Counted from the first letter of the stretch, positions 1 through 8,753 are shown. The stretch is DNA of 64,000 nucleotides from Saprospiraceae bacterium (GCA_021739645.1 JAIPBL010000019.1:1-64000), one strand, 5' to 3'. Notes: a model not told the origin generated them from the sequence alone. Translations and numbers: made by a program.

Positions 1-114
1 TACATAAAAGGAATTGTAGTGTCGGACGAAGCGCTTGAAAAGGTGAATTTGACAGAAGCTAAATTTCATGGGGAATGGAACTATAGTATCGCCCCAAATC
101 AAAAATATAAGTAG
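1..114 (+). pseudogene. 3' end of a transposase gene, ISAzo13-like (partial at window edge)
   Basis: The first 37 codons are open and end in TAG at 112-114. The peptide ends with a block around FHGEWNYSIAPN that resembles the extreme C-terminus of ISAzo13-family (Rhodopirellula-type DDE) transposases, recalled from family knowledge rather than searched. Most of the gene lies to the left of the window, so it cannot be said whether the element is intact; I list it as partial. The gene stops only about 20 bases before a truncated glycosyltransferase frame begins, which places the right end of the insertion sequence between about 115 and 135. Confidence 0.55.
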
Positions 115-134
115 GAAGTTATTTTTGCGCAAAC

Positions 135-440
135 CCTAACCCCTCCCTTGTGGAGGCCATGCGCCTCGAACTGCCCATCCTCTCCTACGGGGTCAATTAC
201 AACAGGATTACAACAATGGAACGGGCAATGTACTTCGATGGTGTCGAAGACATTATTTTGACGCTTCGGGAACTGCCCACGCTGGACCTCGGCATTGTCG
301 CATCGAACCTAAAATGGATAGCTGACCTGCGTTACAATTGGTCCGCCATCGCTAAAAAGTACAGCAATGCGCTGCAAGATGCAAGCCGGCAACCAGTGCC
401 AGCGTTCGATTACGAGCGCCGTTTGTCCAATGGGCAATAG
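135..440 (+). pseudogene. C-terminal remnant of a GT4-type glycosyltransferase, 5' part lost
   Basis: The frame reads NPNPSLVEAM and then LPILSYGVNYNR, which matches the end of GT-B glycosyltransferases (family 1/4): the acidic E-x7-E region, the LPI(I)SYDV strand and a downstream YFDGVEDI block, finishing with a helix WIADLRYNWSAIAKKYSNAL. About 100 residues remain of a protein that is normally 350-400 long. There is no signal or start of its own; a GTG at 150 could be read as a start but lies inside the conserved domain. The transposase end directly upstream suggests that an insertion sequence removed or separated the N-terminal part. Probably non-functional. Confidence 0.6.
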
Positions 441-568
441 CGCCCTACGATTTTCGGAGGTCTTTTAGGATTGGACTAGGCGTTGTTGAATGCCAACTGA
501 TTGAATAGGAAGGGTTTGGAAATCAATGCATTAGGTAATAAACAATTAACAACATAGATCACTCACAC

Positions 569-1630
569 ATGGAGCTATCAACTACAATTACTTCTTTTGC
601 CGTTGCCTTTGGGCTTGCCCTTGCCGCAATGGCATTAACCATAAAAATTTCCAAACAACTCAATATTATTGAGCCAAACAACGATAGGAAGACGCATACT
701 GAAAAAGTGAGCAGCTTTGGTGGCGTCGGGATATTTGCCGCTTTTTTCGGTGCAGTATTGCTGGTGATGCAGCCTGGATTGGGCAGCCCAGTGATGGTCT
801 TTGCCCTTGCTATCCCACTTTTTGCCATCAGTTTAGTGGACGATTTATTCCATATAGGCGTTACGATACGCTTTGTGGTACAGGCTCTGATGGGCTTGGC
901 GTTGCATGAAATGGGCTTTCAAATCCACTTGTTTGGCGACATCTGGTTGCTGAACCTTGGGGCAACCACATTCTTCATCATGCTGATGATAAATGCTTTC
1001 AACCTGATTGATGGAATCAACGGGTTGGCCGGCGGCTTTGGCTTAATTGGCAGTTTTGTGTTTGGCATCTTGCTCGCCAACCACGGCGCTTACGAACTAG
1101 CCTTCGCTTGCTTCGCCTACGCAGGTGCCATTTTGGGCTTTCTTGGTTTCAATTTTGGTAAGAAAGCCCGTATTTTTATGGGAGATAACGGCTCTACCGT
1201 GCTGGGTTTTTTCATGTCGGTGATGGTGCTGGGCATCTTCAAGGCAGAGGGAACGTCCGCCAGTATCTTTTCGTCAAATTCCTGGCTAGTGGTGCTGGCA
1301 GTTGTTTGCGTACCAATGGTTGATGTTTTCAAAGTGATGTCATTTCGATTGGCAAATTTCAATTCCCCGTTCTCAGCTGACCGGACCCATATCCACCATC
1401 TGTTCACCGATGGCCTGCTTACTCACCCGATGGCCTGTGCCATTCTGCACGGATGGACCCTGCTGCTCGTGGGACTTGCCATGGTTTTTCCTTGGGTTTT
1501 TACCTTGCCAACCATCGTGATAGCGGCAATGGGGCCATATATATTAGGCTATTCGCTTCGGGTAGTTGGCAAGGCATTGGCTTCCAGTGGGTTGGATAAA
1601 ACGGCGGATGGCGTTGATGCCTCACAATAA
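569..1630 (+). CDS. WecA/MraY-family undecaprenyl-phosphate sugar-1-phosphate transferase
   Basis: A 353-residue polytopic membrane enzyme of the PNPT family, which transfers a HexNAc-1-phosphate from a UDP-sugar to undecaprenyl phosphate and so starts lipid-linked glycan assembly. Visible motifs: the paired aspartates DD at 91-92, NAFNLIDGINGL around 142-153, FMGDNGS near 203-209 and DRTHIHH near 272-278, the histidine motif expected in WecA/TagO-like members. About ten hydrophobic segments are seen. Length fits WecA (about 350) and the position beside glycosyltransferases fits the first step of O-antigen or exopolysaccharide synthesis rather than peptidoglycan MraY. The sugar substrate cannot be read from sequence. 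Confidence 0.88.
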   Translation: MELSTTITSFAVAFGLALAAMALTIKISKQLNIIEPNNDRKTHTEKVSSFGGVGIFAAFFGAVLLVMQPGLGSPVMVFALAIPLFAISLVDDLFHIGVTIRFVVQALMGLALHEMGFQIHLFGDIWLLNLGATTFFIMLMINAFNLIDGINGLAGGFGLIGSFVFGILLANHGAYELAFACFAYAGAILGFLGFNFGKKARIFMGDNGSTVLGFFMSVMVLGIFKAEGTSASIFSSNSWLVVLAVVCVPMVDVFKVMSFRLANFNSPFSADRTHIHHLFTDGLLTHPMACAILHGWTLLLVGLAMVFPWVFTLPTIVIAAMGPYILGYSLRVVGKALASSGLDKTADGVDASQ

Positions 1631-1670
1631 CGATACATCAAGTTTGCTCGTTTATTCCATTGAGAACGAC

Positions 1671-1707
1671 AAAGCGGTGATACCTTTCTGAAAGGTACCA
1701 CCGCTTT
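1671..1707 (+). terminator. Strong hairpin after the WecA-like gene
   Basis: An inverted repeat with arms AAAGCGGTGATACCTTT and AAAGGTACCACCGCTTT, nearly perfect and only a few bases in the loop. It starts 40 bases after the stop at 1630 and lies between convergent genes (the next gene ends at 1776 on the minus strand). A long T run is missing on the plus side, so it may act as a bidirectional or Rho-assisted end. Confidence 0.6.
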
Positions 1708-1775
1708 GGTATTGATGCTTCACCGGAAAAATATTTGGCGCAATTAAAAATGATGCGCTTATGTTGCTTCGCAAA

Positions 1776-3140
1776 TCATGCAGCTTCCTCCATCTCCCCC
1801 TTCAGCATTCGATAAATGGTTGATTTGCCAATATCGAGCTTGCTTGCTACCAATAGCACATCGTTGTTGTACTTTTCCAAATAATGATTAATGATGCGGG
1901 TCTTGTATGCCTCTAAGGTGAGTTCGTCACTGATAAAGGCCATTTCCTTTTTGGCGCTGTTAAAGCTAATGTCCTCAGCCTCCACCACGCCGTTGGAAGC
2001 CATGACGGCAGCAAGTTCCACCACCGCTTTCAGTTCCCGAACGTTGCCGGGAAAGGCGTAATTGAGCAGTTTGCTTTTGGCCTCCTTTGAGAAATCGAGT
2101 TTCCCCAGGTTGTTTTGCTTCGCAAATTCATTGAGGAATTGTTGCGCCAGCAACAAAATGTCATTGTCACGCTCCCGCAACGGTGGCAAGGTAATATTGA
2201 TACCCAGCAAGCGGTAGTAAAGGTCTTCCCGGAAGTTTCCTTTTAGCACTTCATCTGCCAGATTCCTGTGCGTAGCGATGATGATGCGGGCCGTAAAAGG
2301 CGTCGGCTTTTGGCCGCCTATCCGCACGAACTCCCGTTCTTGCAGCGCCCGCAAAAGTTTGGATTGCATGTTAAGGTCCATTTCTGCTATTTCGTCCAGG
2401 AACAAAGTGCCGCCATCGGCCAGTTCAAACTGCCCTTTTTTCTGCGCCACCGCTCCGGTGAATGCGCCTTTTTCAAAACCAAACAGCTCGCTTTCCACCA
2501 GTTCTTTGGGAATGGCGCTCATGTTCACTGCCACGAACGGCATGCTCCGCCGGGTGGAATTGTGGTGGATGGACTTTGCCACCACCTCCTTCCCAGTTCC
2601 TGTCTCGCCGGTAATGGATACGATGATATTGGTTGTCACAGCCTTTTCCAACATCTTCAGTACCTCCAACATGGGCTTGCTGTTGCCGGTGATGGTCTTC
2701 TGGAACTCGTACTTGGCGTTTAGTTCCGCCTTTAGGTTGGCGAGTTCACCTTTGAGTTGGATGTGGTTTTTTATATGGTTCAAAGAGTTCAGCAGCCGTT
2801 CTTTTGACTCGTTATCCTTGGTGATATAGTCAAATGCACCAGCCTTTAGCAGCTTTACTGCGGTGGCCACGTCATCCTGGCCGGAGAACATCACACAACA
2901 GATGTCCTGGTTGTGGGCTTTGATTTTTTGCAGAATCTCCTCGCCCGTCATGTCCGGCAGCGAAAAATCAATGGAAACAACGTCAGGATTGAGATGGAGG
3001 TTTTGCAGGCATTCCTTGCCGCTCCCAAAAAGATGGACTTCATGGTCAGGGTTCATCTCCATGACGTACCTCGCCATGCGCTGATACATTGGGTCGTCCT
3101 CCACGATGAAAATACGGGTGGTGTGTCCTTTCGACTTCAT
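1776..3140 (-). CDS. Sigma-54-dependent response regulator, NtrC family
   Basis: 454 residues. An N-terminal receiver (about 9-125) carries the acidic pair E14-D15-D16, phospho-acceptor D58 and K108. The central AAA+ domain (about 150-385) has Walker A GETGTGKE at 178-185, the sigma-54 contact loop GAFTGA at 225-230 and a Walker B LFLDEIAEM. The C-terminus holds a Fis-type helix-turn-helix (SKLDIGKSTIYRML). When phosphorylated by a partner kinase the protein would remodel RNA polymerase-sigma54 at -24/-12 promoters. No histidine kinase is encoded next to it, so it is an orphan regulator. It lies inside the polysaccharide locus on the opposite strand and may control it; that is inference, and I found no convincing -24/-12 site nearby. 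Confidence 0.95.
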   Translation of the reverse strand: MKSKGHTTRIFIVEDDPMYQRMARYVMEMNPDHEVHLFGSGKECLQNLHLNPDVVSIDFSLPDMTGEEILQKIKAHNQDICCVMFSGQDDVATAVKLLKAGAFDYITKDNESKERLLNSLNHIKNHIQLKGELANLKAELNAKYEFQKTITGNSKPMLEVLKMLEKAVTTNIIVSITGETGTGKEVVAKSIHHNSTRRSMPFVAVNMSAIPKELVESELFGFEKGAFTGAVAQKKGQFELADGGTLFLDEIAEMDLNMQSKLLRALQEREFVRIGGQKPTPFTARIIIATHRNLADEVLKGNFREDLYYRLLGINITLPPLRERDNDILLLAQQFLNEFAKQNNLGKLDFSKEAKSKLLNYAFPGNVRELKAVVELAAVMASNGVVEAEDISFNSAKKEMAFISDELTLEAYKTRIINHYLEKYNNDVLLVASKLDIGKSTIYRMLKGEMEEAA

Positions 3141-3467
3141 AATTTGTTAAATAAAAGGTGTTAATATGCCTAATTTCAGTACATCTGAGAGGGGGAATCC
3201 AAAGGGGGGGGCTTAGAATGTTTACGCTTTTTGCGGTTGGGGGGAGGAGGAGGAGGAAGCTTTTCAGTGCTTGTCAAATCCTTGGAGGGAATCAAAACCG
3301 CAATGGATTAACACCTGACAAAAAACATTCCCGCTTTCCCATTTTGAGAAAATTTCTCCAAAATTAGAAATTATTTCATTAATGGTATTTTATAAAAAAT
3401 TGATTATCAATGGCTTGAGGAAAGGGCATGTTAATCGTTTAGTGCTTGAAAAAATTGAACACTCATT
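3141..3467. other. Divergent intergenic region with G-rich tracts
   Basis: 327 bases between the start of the NtrC-type regulator and the start of the kinase-like gene at 3468, so it must hold promoters in both directions. No good gene is seen. It has a run of eight G at 3204-3211 and a GGA repeat at 3240-3257 with GGTTGG just before it; the part from about 3310 to 3467 is AT-rich. No consensus TAnnTTTG box or sigma-54 site was recognised. Confidence 0.6.
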
Positions 3468-4775
3468 ATGTCTAGCGAACGAACCAAATTCATTGACGCA
3501 CTTTTTTCATGGTTACAGGGCCAGGACTATCTATGGTTAAAAGCGATCATAGACTGCCCGGCGGACACTAGGAAGGACTCTGATATTGACCTTTTCATAA
3601 AAAAGGAAAACTTGCTCGCCGTGGTGCTTTTCATCAGCAAACAACCAAGTATTGCGGACATCAAAATGACCAGCCAACGAGGGGTGATTTACCTGAACCT
3701 GGTTTTTACCGATGGTATCACTTTGAAATTGGACTTGCTCACCCAGCTCGTTCGCAAGCAATGGGAATACCTCACAGCAGATTATCTGTTTGCGAACCGA
3801 ATATGGAAAAATGGCTTTGCCACCTATAAAACGGAGGTGCTGCTGGAACATGTGCTCTTGTTCAACTACTTGAACCACAGTGGATTGCCATCTAAGTACG
3901 TGGCATATTTTGGAGAAATGACGAGGCAGGAGCAGGTGCGTCTAATCGGCTTTTTCAATCAAAAATATGGGACTGATTTTGCGTCCTTTTTGGACATGGC
4001 CAATTTTAGGCAAGCGGCCAGGGCCAATATTATCCAGCATTTGAAAGCGACGCCCGAAAACAACTTCGAAAAAAAACTGCTGAACGGATTAGGCTACATT
4101 AAACAAAAACTAAACAACAGGTTCAAAAAACTGGGGAAGGTCATCACCTTCACGGGGGTGGATGGGGCAGGAAAATCCACCCTCCTCGGCGACCTAAAAG
4201 CGGAATTGACCGAAAAATACGGCCAGAAAGTGGTCGTTTTGCGCCACCGCCCGTCCGTGTTGCCCATTCTCAGTGCCTGGAAACATGGAAAGCAAGCCGC
4301 CGAAGCCCAATCCGTTAGTAGGCTGCCGCGCCAAGGCAACAACCACAGCAAGTTCAGCTCCCTGTTCCGCTTCGGGTATTACTATGCTGATTACCTCTTG
4401 GGCCAGGTTTATATATGGCTCAGATACTTGCTTCCGGGCTACACGGTCATTTACGACCGCTACTATTTCGACTTCATTGTGGATGCCAAGCGCACCAATA
4501 TTTCGCTGGGCTCCGGCCTGCCAAAATGGCTCTACCGCTTTGTGGCAAAACCAAACCTCAACATTTTCCTTTACGCCGACCCTGACATTATCCGACAGCG
4601 AAAACAAGAACTCCCCGTATCGGTCATCACCACGATGACCGGGCAGTACAGACGGCTTTTCGAGGAGTTTGGCCAAAGCTACCGAGGCAATTATTTATGT
4701 ATCGACAATACGGACCGTACCGCCTCCTTCCACTTGATTTTGGATAGTTATCTTAAAACCTGTATGCCATGCTGA
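3468..4775 (+). CDS. Two-domain protein: nucleotidyltransferase-like N-terminus plus thymidylate-kinase-like P-loop domain
   Basis: 435 residues. The first half contains KDSDIDLFI at 36-44, the D-x-D arrangement of minimal nucleotidyltransferase folds. The second half starts at about 226 with Walker A GVDGAGKST (230-238) and continues with YDRYYFDFIVD and DPDIIRQRK, the DRY/DRF and lid features of thymidylate kinase-like P-loop kinases. True Tmk is about 210 residues and single-domain, so this is not housekeeping Tmk. Proteins of this build occur in polysaccharide clusters with unknown substrate. The stop overlaps the next start (ATGCTGA at 4769-4775), so it is translationally coupled to the acyltransferase. 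Confidence 0.75.
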   Translation: MSSERTKFIDALFSWLQGQDYLWLKAIIDCPADTRKDSDIDLFIKKENLLAVVLFISKQPSIADIKMTSQRGVIYLNLVFTDGITLKLDLLTQLVRKQWEYLTADYLFANRIWKNGFATYKTEVLLEHVLLFNYLNHSGLPSKYVAYFGEMTRQEQVRLIGFFNQKYGTDFASFLDMANFRQAARANIIQHLKATPENNFEKKLLNGLGYIKQKLNNRFKKLGKVITFTGVDGAGKSTLLGDLKAELTEKYGQKVVVLRHRPSVLPILSAWKHGKQAAEAQSVSRLPRQGNNHSKFSSLFRFGYYYADYLLGQVYIWLRYLLPGYTVIYDRYYFDFIVDAKRTNISLGSGLPKWLYRFVAKPNLNIFLYADPDIIRQRKQELPVSVITTMTGQYRRLFEEFGQSYRGNYLCIDNTDRTASFHLILDSYLKTCMPC

Positions 4776-5536
4776 AACAAGTTTTAACTAAAATAATTCG
4801 GCTAAAAAAACCTGGCTTTGCCTTCGATGAAGCGGTGAGTTCGCTGGTCGTGAGGGAGCTGTTGTTCCAAAAACTGGGTTCCTTTTTGCGGAGCTGGAAG
4901 CTCGTTTTCGGTGGCAGAGTGCCGTCTGGGCTTTTTTTGGGTAAAAACGTCAGGCTGCAAAACCTGCCCAATATCCGCTTCGGCAAACTGGTGCAACTGG
5001 AAGATTTCGTCCACGTCAGCGCCCTCGGCAAGCGGCCCATTTCCTTCGGCAACAACGTCCGAATCGGCGCATTCAGCCGCATCATTACTTCCACCACCTT
5101 GTACGAAATGGGGTCACACATCACCATCGGCAACAACGTGGGCATTGGCGAATTCGCCTACCTCGGCGGGGCTGGCGGCCTCGACATCGGAGACGACTGC
5201 ATCATCGGGCAGTACCTCAGTTGCCATCCGGAGAACCATGTTTTCAGCGACCCAACCACGCCCATCCGCCTTCAACCAACCACCCGCATGGGCATCCAAA
5301 TCGGCAGTAACTGCTGGATTGGCGCCAAAGTCACCATCCTCGATGGCGTCACCGTCGGCGACAACTGCGTCATCGCAGCCGGGGCCGTCGTCACCCGCTC
5401 CATGCCCGCCAACTCGGTCATCGGCGGCGTACCGGCGAGGGTTTTGAAATCAACCATCGAAGTCAAAAGTGTCGTCGTGACCCAAAGTCACACCGACAAT
5501 AAACCTGTCACCAGACAAGCACACCAGCAACTATGA
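4769..5536 (+). CDS. Hexapeptide-repeat acyltransferase (left-handed beta-helix)
   Basis: 255 residues. From about 50 to 225 the sequence runs in imperfect hexapeptide turns (for example ITIGNNVGIGEFAYLGG, LDIGDDCIIGQYL, VTVGDNCVIAAGAVV) and ends with the typical NSVIGGVPARVL cap. The histidine in SCHPENHVF is a candidate catalytic base of the maltose/galactoside acetyltransferase type. It would acetylate a sugar of the polysaccharide repeat, in the cytoplasm. Start overlaps the upstream stop by seven bases; its own stop overlaps the next start as ATGA at 5533-5536, so three genes are coupled in translation. Confidence 0.9.
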   Translation: MLKQVLTKIIRLKKPGFAFDEAVSSLVVRELLFQKLGSFLRSWKLVFGGRVPSGLFLGKNVRLQNLPNIRFGKLVQLEDFVHVSALGKRPISFGNNVRIGAFSRIITSTTLYEMGSHITIGNNVGIGEFAYLGGAGGLDIGDDCIIGQYLSCHPENHVFSDPTTPIRLQPTTRMGIQIGSNCWIGAKVTILDGVTVGDNCVIAAGAVVTRSMPANSVIGGVPARVLKSTIEVKSVVVTQSHTDNKPVTRQAHQQL

Positions 5537-6813
5537 AAAAAACAGTCCTCATCACCGCTTACGCCGTCAACCCCCGAAAAGGCTCGGAGGACGGCATCGG
5601 CTGGAACATCATCCGGCACCTGGCCCGGCACTCCGACGTGGTGGCCATCACCCGCCGCAACAACCGCCTCGACATCGAGGGGCACCTGGCCGACCACCCG
5701 TTTGCCGAAGACGAAAGCCTCCGCTTCGAGTACTTCGACCTGCCCCGCTGGGCGGCGTTCTGGAAGCGGGGCGGGCAGGGCGCACTGCTCTACCATTACC
5801 TGTGGCACCTCGGCGTGGCCTTTTTCATTATGGGCAAAAAATGGCGCTACGACCTCGCCCACCACCTGAACTTCAACAGCGATTGGTCGCCGTCTTTCCT
5901 CTGGCTGCTCGGCAAGCCCTACGTCTGGGGCCCGGTGGGCCACCACCCGAAAATCCCGTCGGACTTCCTATTGCCCTACGGGAAAAAGGCATGGCGCTCC
6001 GACCGGCTGCGCTGGTGGGCCAAGTGCTTTTTTTGGCAGTTCGACCCTTTCCTGGCCATCACGAAGCGGACTGCGGCGAAGGTCATCGGCCTCAATTCGA
6101 GCGTGGGCAAAGTGCTGCGGCTTCCTTCTGAAAAAATCGTGACCATGCCCGCCATCGCCTCGGAACTGCCTGAAAGCCAACAAGTTACCTCGAATAAGTT
6201 CCGGGTGCTGTCCGTCGGGCGCTTCGTGCCGCTCAAGGGCTTCGACGTGACCGTGCGGGCCTTCGCCCAATTTTACCAAAAACAAAATACGACGACGCAA
6301 AGCCGCCTCGAACTGGTGCTCATCGGCAAAGGGCCGGAACGTGAGCGGCTCCAATCCATCGCCGAAAAGCATGGGCTACCGGACGGCGCCGTGCGCTTCG
6401 TGCATTGGGTAGAGCGGGCCGAACTGCCCCGATTCTTTGCCTCCTCCAGCGCCTTCCTTTTCCCCTCTCACGAGGGCGGCGGCATGGTGGTGGCCGAGGC
6501 GATGGGCTTTGGGTTGCCTGTGCTCTGCTTCGACAACGAGGGACCCGGCGAGAACGTGGACGAAACCTGCGGCGTGAAAGTGGCCTATTCACTGGGCTAC
6601 GAGGGAGCGGTCACGGCGTTTGCGCAAGCGATGGAGCGGCTGCTGCACGAGGAGGGTTTTCAGCAAAAACTGTCCGTTGGTGCCCGCCGTTATTTTGCCA
6701 AAAATTTCATTTGGGATATAAAGGCGGAACGCATTGCGGCGGTTTACGAGGCGGTCTTGTCGCCGTCCAATGCTGTGTGCTTGCCGCTTGCGATACTTCG
6801 GCCTGCCCAATAA
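5533..6813 (+). CDS. Glycosyltransferase, GT4 family
   Basis: 426 residues, GT-B fold. The N-terminal half begins ITAYAVNPRKGSEDGIGWN, an acceptor-domain start with a glycine-rich loop (GSEDGIGWN). The C-terminal half has FRVLSVGRFVPLKGFDV, the usual start of the nucleotide-sugar domain, and the acidic motif EGGGMVVAEAMGFGLP with both glutamates of E-x7-E. A retaining transferase of the polysaccharide pathway; donor and acceptor unknown. The gene is visibly GC-richer than its neighbours, which may reflect separate origin or simply selection. ATGA overlap with the acyltransferase upstream. Confidence 0.9.
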   Translation: MKKTVLITAYAVNPRKGSEDGIGWNIIRHLARHSDVVAITRRNNRLDIEGHLADHPFAEDESLRFEYFDLPRWAAFWKRGGQGALLYHYLWHLGVAFFIMGKKWRYDLAHHLNFNSDWSPSFLWLLGKPYVWGPVGHHPKIPSDFLLPYGKKAWRSDRLRWWAKCFFWQFDPFLAITKRTAAKVIGLNSSVGKVLRLPSEKIVTMPAIASELPESQQVTSNKFRVLSVGRFVPLKGFDVTVRAFAQFYQKQNTTTQSRLELVLIGKGPERERLQSIAEKHGLPDGAVRFVHWVERAELPRFFASSSAFLFPSHEGGGMVVAEAMGFGLPVLCFDNEGPGENVDETCGVKVAYSLGYEGAVTAFAQAMERLLHEEGFQQKLSVGARRYFAKNFIWDIKAERIAAVYEAVLSPSNAVCLPLAILRPAQ

Positions 6814-6848
6814 ATTGGGCGGCCACAAACACGTAATCAAATAGAACT

Positions 6849-7931
6849 ATGAAAAAGATAATTTTTACGCATTTGCTCAACGATTACAGCGGTAGCCCGC
6901 TGGTACTTTCCACTGCTATCCGAAACTTTGTGGCGGAGGGCTTCGAAGTGGAGGTCATCACCACCCGCAACGGCACCGGATTCCTTTCGGGAATACAGGG
7001 TGTAAAGTACCGAAACTTAGGATACCGTTTTTTTGAAAACAAAGCCCTGCGGCTGGCAGCTTTGTTGTGGGCACAGTTGCTGATATTTTGCAGGGTGTTG
7101 CTCCATGCCAAGGGCGATACGGTCGTTTATGTCAACACGCTGCTGCCGTTTGGGGCGGCGCTGGCGGGGAGGCTGTTGGGCAAAAAGGTGGTCTATCACC
7201 TGCACGAAACGACCGTGAACCCACCTGTTTTGAAATCGTTCTTGAAAAGAACGGCCTCGTTTTGCGCCTCGGAAGCCATCTATGTCTCCAATTTTTTATT
7301 GGAAAAGGAGGCACTGCCCGGCGTACCGTCGAAGGTGGTTTACAACTGCCTTTCGCAGGATTTTATCGAAAAAGCAGAAACCTACCTTGCTAAAAACCCT
7401 AGCAAAAACTGGCCCTTTACGGTGCTGATGCTCTGCTCGCTCAAAGAATACAAAGGCGTGAACGAGTTTGTGCAACTGGCTGGGCAGCTTCCCGATTTTC
7501 GGTTCGTGATGGTGCTCAATAGCGATGCCGACGCCGTCAGTGCTTTTTTCCGCACCATGAACATCCCTGACAACCTGGTGATTTTCCCATCGCAGCATGA
7601 TGTCCATTCGTTTTACCAAGAAGCCCATCTGGTACTCAACCTTTCGCACCCGGAGAAATGGGTGGAAACTTTTGGCATGACGCTGCTTGAGGCCATGCGC
7701 TATGGCCTTCCGGTGATTGCGCCGCCCGTGGGAGGCCCAGTGGAGTTGGTGGTGGACGGTCATAACGGCTACAAAATGGACCAGCGAAATATCCAATTGA
7801 TGGCCGAGAAAATGGCGGAGATGAAGCGACTGCCGGGTTTGTACCAGCAGCTTTCTGCCAATGCAAGCACTTTTGCCGCCAAGTTCAGCGAGCGCCAATT
7901 CAGCCAGGAATTGCTCCGTGCCGTGGCCTGA
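6849..7931 (+). CDS. Glycosyltransferase, GT4 family
   Basis: 360 residues. The start MKKIIFTHLLNDYSGSPLVL has the glycine-containing loop of GT-B enzymes; the donor domain shows NWPFTVLMLCSLKEYKGVNEF and the acidic motif ETFGMTLLEAMRYGLPVIAPPVGGPVE split over positions about 277-303. It lies 35 bases after the previous transferase and appears to be the last gene of the polysaccharide operon. Substrate cannot be assigned. Confidence 0.9.
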   Translation: MKKIIFTHLLNDYSGSPLVLSTAIRNFVAEGFEVEVITTRNGTGFLSGIQGVKYRNLGYRFFENKALRLAALLWAQLLIFCRVLLHAKGDTVVYVNTLLPFGAALAGRLLGKKVVYHLHETTVNPPVLKSFLKRTASFCASEAIYVSNFLLEKEALPGVPSKVVYNCLSQDFIEKAETYLAKNPSKNWPFTVLMLCSLKEYKGVNEFVQLAGQLPDFRFVMVLNSDADAVSAFFRTMNIPDNLVIFPSQHDVHSFYQEAHLVLNLSHPEKWVETFGMTLLEAMRYGLPVIAPPVGGPVELVVDGHNGYKMDQRNIQLMAEKMAEMKRLPGLYQQLSANASTFAAKFSERQFSQELLRAVA

Positions 7932-7980
7932 TGAAAACTTCGCAGCTCGGCTTTTGTTATTGTTGCTCAAAAAATCAACA

Positions 7981-8232
7981 ATGCGACCTGCCTACCTGCC
8001 CATTTCCTGCGATTTCCACTCCGAGTTGGAGCTGTTTGCCCTGCGCCAACAGCCCATCGAAATCACTTTCCAACAGCTAGACGGCAGCGAGACCACTATT
8101 TGCGAAGCCATCAAAGACCTTTGCACCCGCAACGGCGAAGAATTTCTACTTTTGCCCAACGGCAGCGAAATCCGCCTCGACCAGCTTGTGAGCGTGGGCG
8201 GGAAGTTGCTGGCAAACTACACTTGCGGTTGA
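7981..8232 (+). CDS. Rho-binding antiterminator (Rof/YaeO-like)
   Basis: 83 residues starting at ATG 7981; the open frame extends further upstream but only from here does it match the family. The start PAYLPISCDFHSELELFAL followed by QQPIEITFQQLDGSE and the end GSEIRLDQLVSVGGK match the small Rof/YaeO fold, an Sm-like barrel that in Escherichia coli binds transcription factor Rho and blocks termination. Family known from memory; key acidic residues of the Rho contact cannot be verified here. It sits 49 bases after the polysaccharide operon and before a MOSC gene, so it may be co-transcribed with one or both. Confidence 0.75.
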   Translation: MRPAYLPISCDFHSELELFALRQQPIEITFQQLDGSETTICEAIKDLCTRNGEEFLLLPNGSEIRLDQLVSVGGKLLANYTCG

Positions 8233-8274
8233 TATGGTTTGATTTTGGCCCCATCAACCCTTACAACAAAAAAA

Positions 8275-8751
8275 ATGAGCTACATCAAAGAACTCATGCG
8301 CAGCATCCCACAGGTCGGCAAGGTCGAGTGGGTGAGCGTGCGCCCAACCGCACGGGGCGAAGTGATGCCCCTCGAAGCAGTGGAAGCCCAAGAAGGCAAG
8401 GGCCTCGTCGGCGACCATTACAGTGGTGCCAGCGGAACCCGGCAGGTAACGCTCATCCAAGCCGAACACTTGGCTGCCGTGGCCTATATCCTGAAAATGG
8501 ATGTCATTGACCCTGAGCTTACCCGCCGAAATATCGTGGTGAGTGGCATCAACCTGCTCGCTTTTGCCGACCAACAATTTCAAATCGGTGAGGCCGTGCT
8601 GGAAATGACCGGCCTCTGCCACCCCTGCACCAGGATGGAGGAGAATCTCGGAGCGGGCGGCTACAATGCCATGCGGGGGCACGGCGGCATCACTTGCCGG
8701 ATTGTGAAAGGTGGCAAAATAAAGGTGGGCGATGCGGTGCGGCTGAATTGA
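8275..8751 (+). CDS. MOSC domain protein
   Basis: 158 residues from ATG 8275 (an in-frame extension to 8239 looks untranslated). A compact MOSC domain (molybdenum cofactor sulfurase C-terminal type) with KGLVGDHYSG, RQVTLIQAEHL, DPELTRRNIVVSGINL and the cysteine segment CHPCTRMEE, with Cys115 and Cys118. Stand-alone MOSC proteins such as YiiM/YuaD handle molybdenum cofactor-linked sulfur or N-hydroxylated substrates; the exact reaction is unknown. It starts 42 bases after the Rof-like gene. Confidence 0.88.
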   Translation: MSYIKELMRSIPQVGKVEWVSVRPTARGEVMPLEAVEAQEGKGLVGDHYSGASGTRQVTLIQAEHLAAVAYILKMDVIDPELTRRNIVVSGINLLAFADQQFQIGEAVLEMTGLCHPCTRMEENLGAGGYNAMRGHGGITCRIVKGGKIKVGDAVRLN

Positions 8752-8753
8752 AA

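Noticed and set aside
3468..4775. Housekeeping thymidylate kinase (tmk)
   Set aside because: The protein is twice the size of Tmk, has an extra N-terminal domain and sits in a polysaccharide operon.
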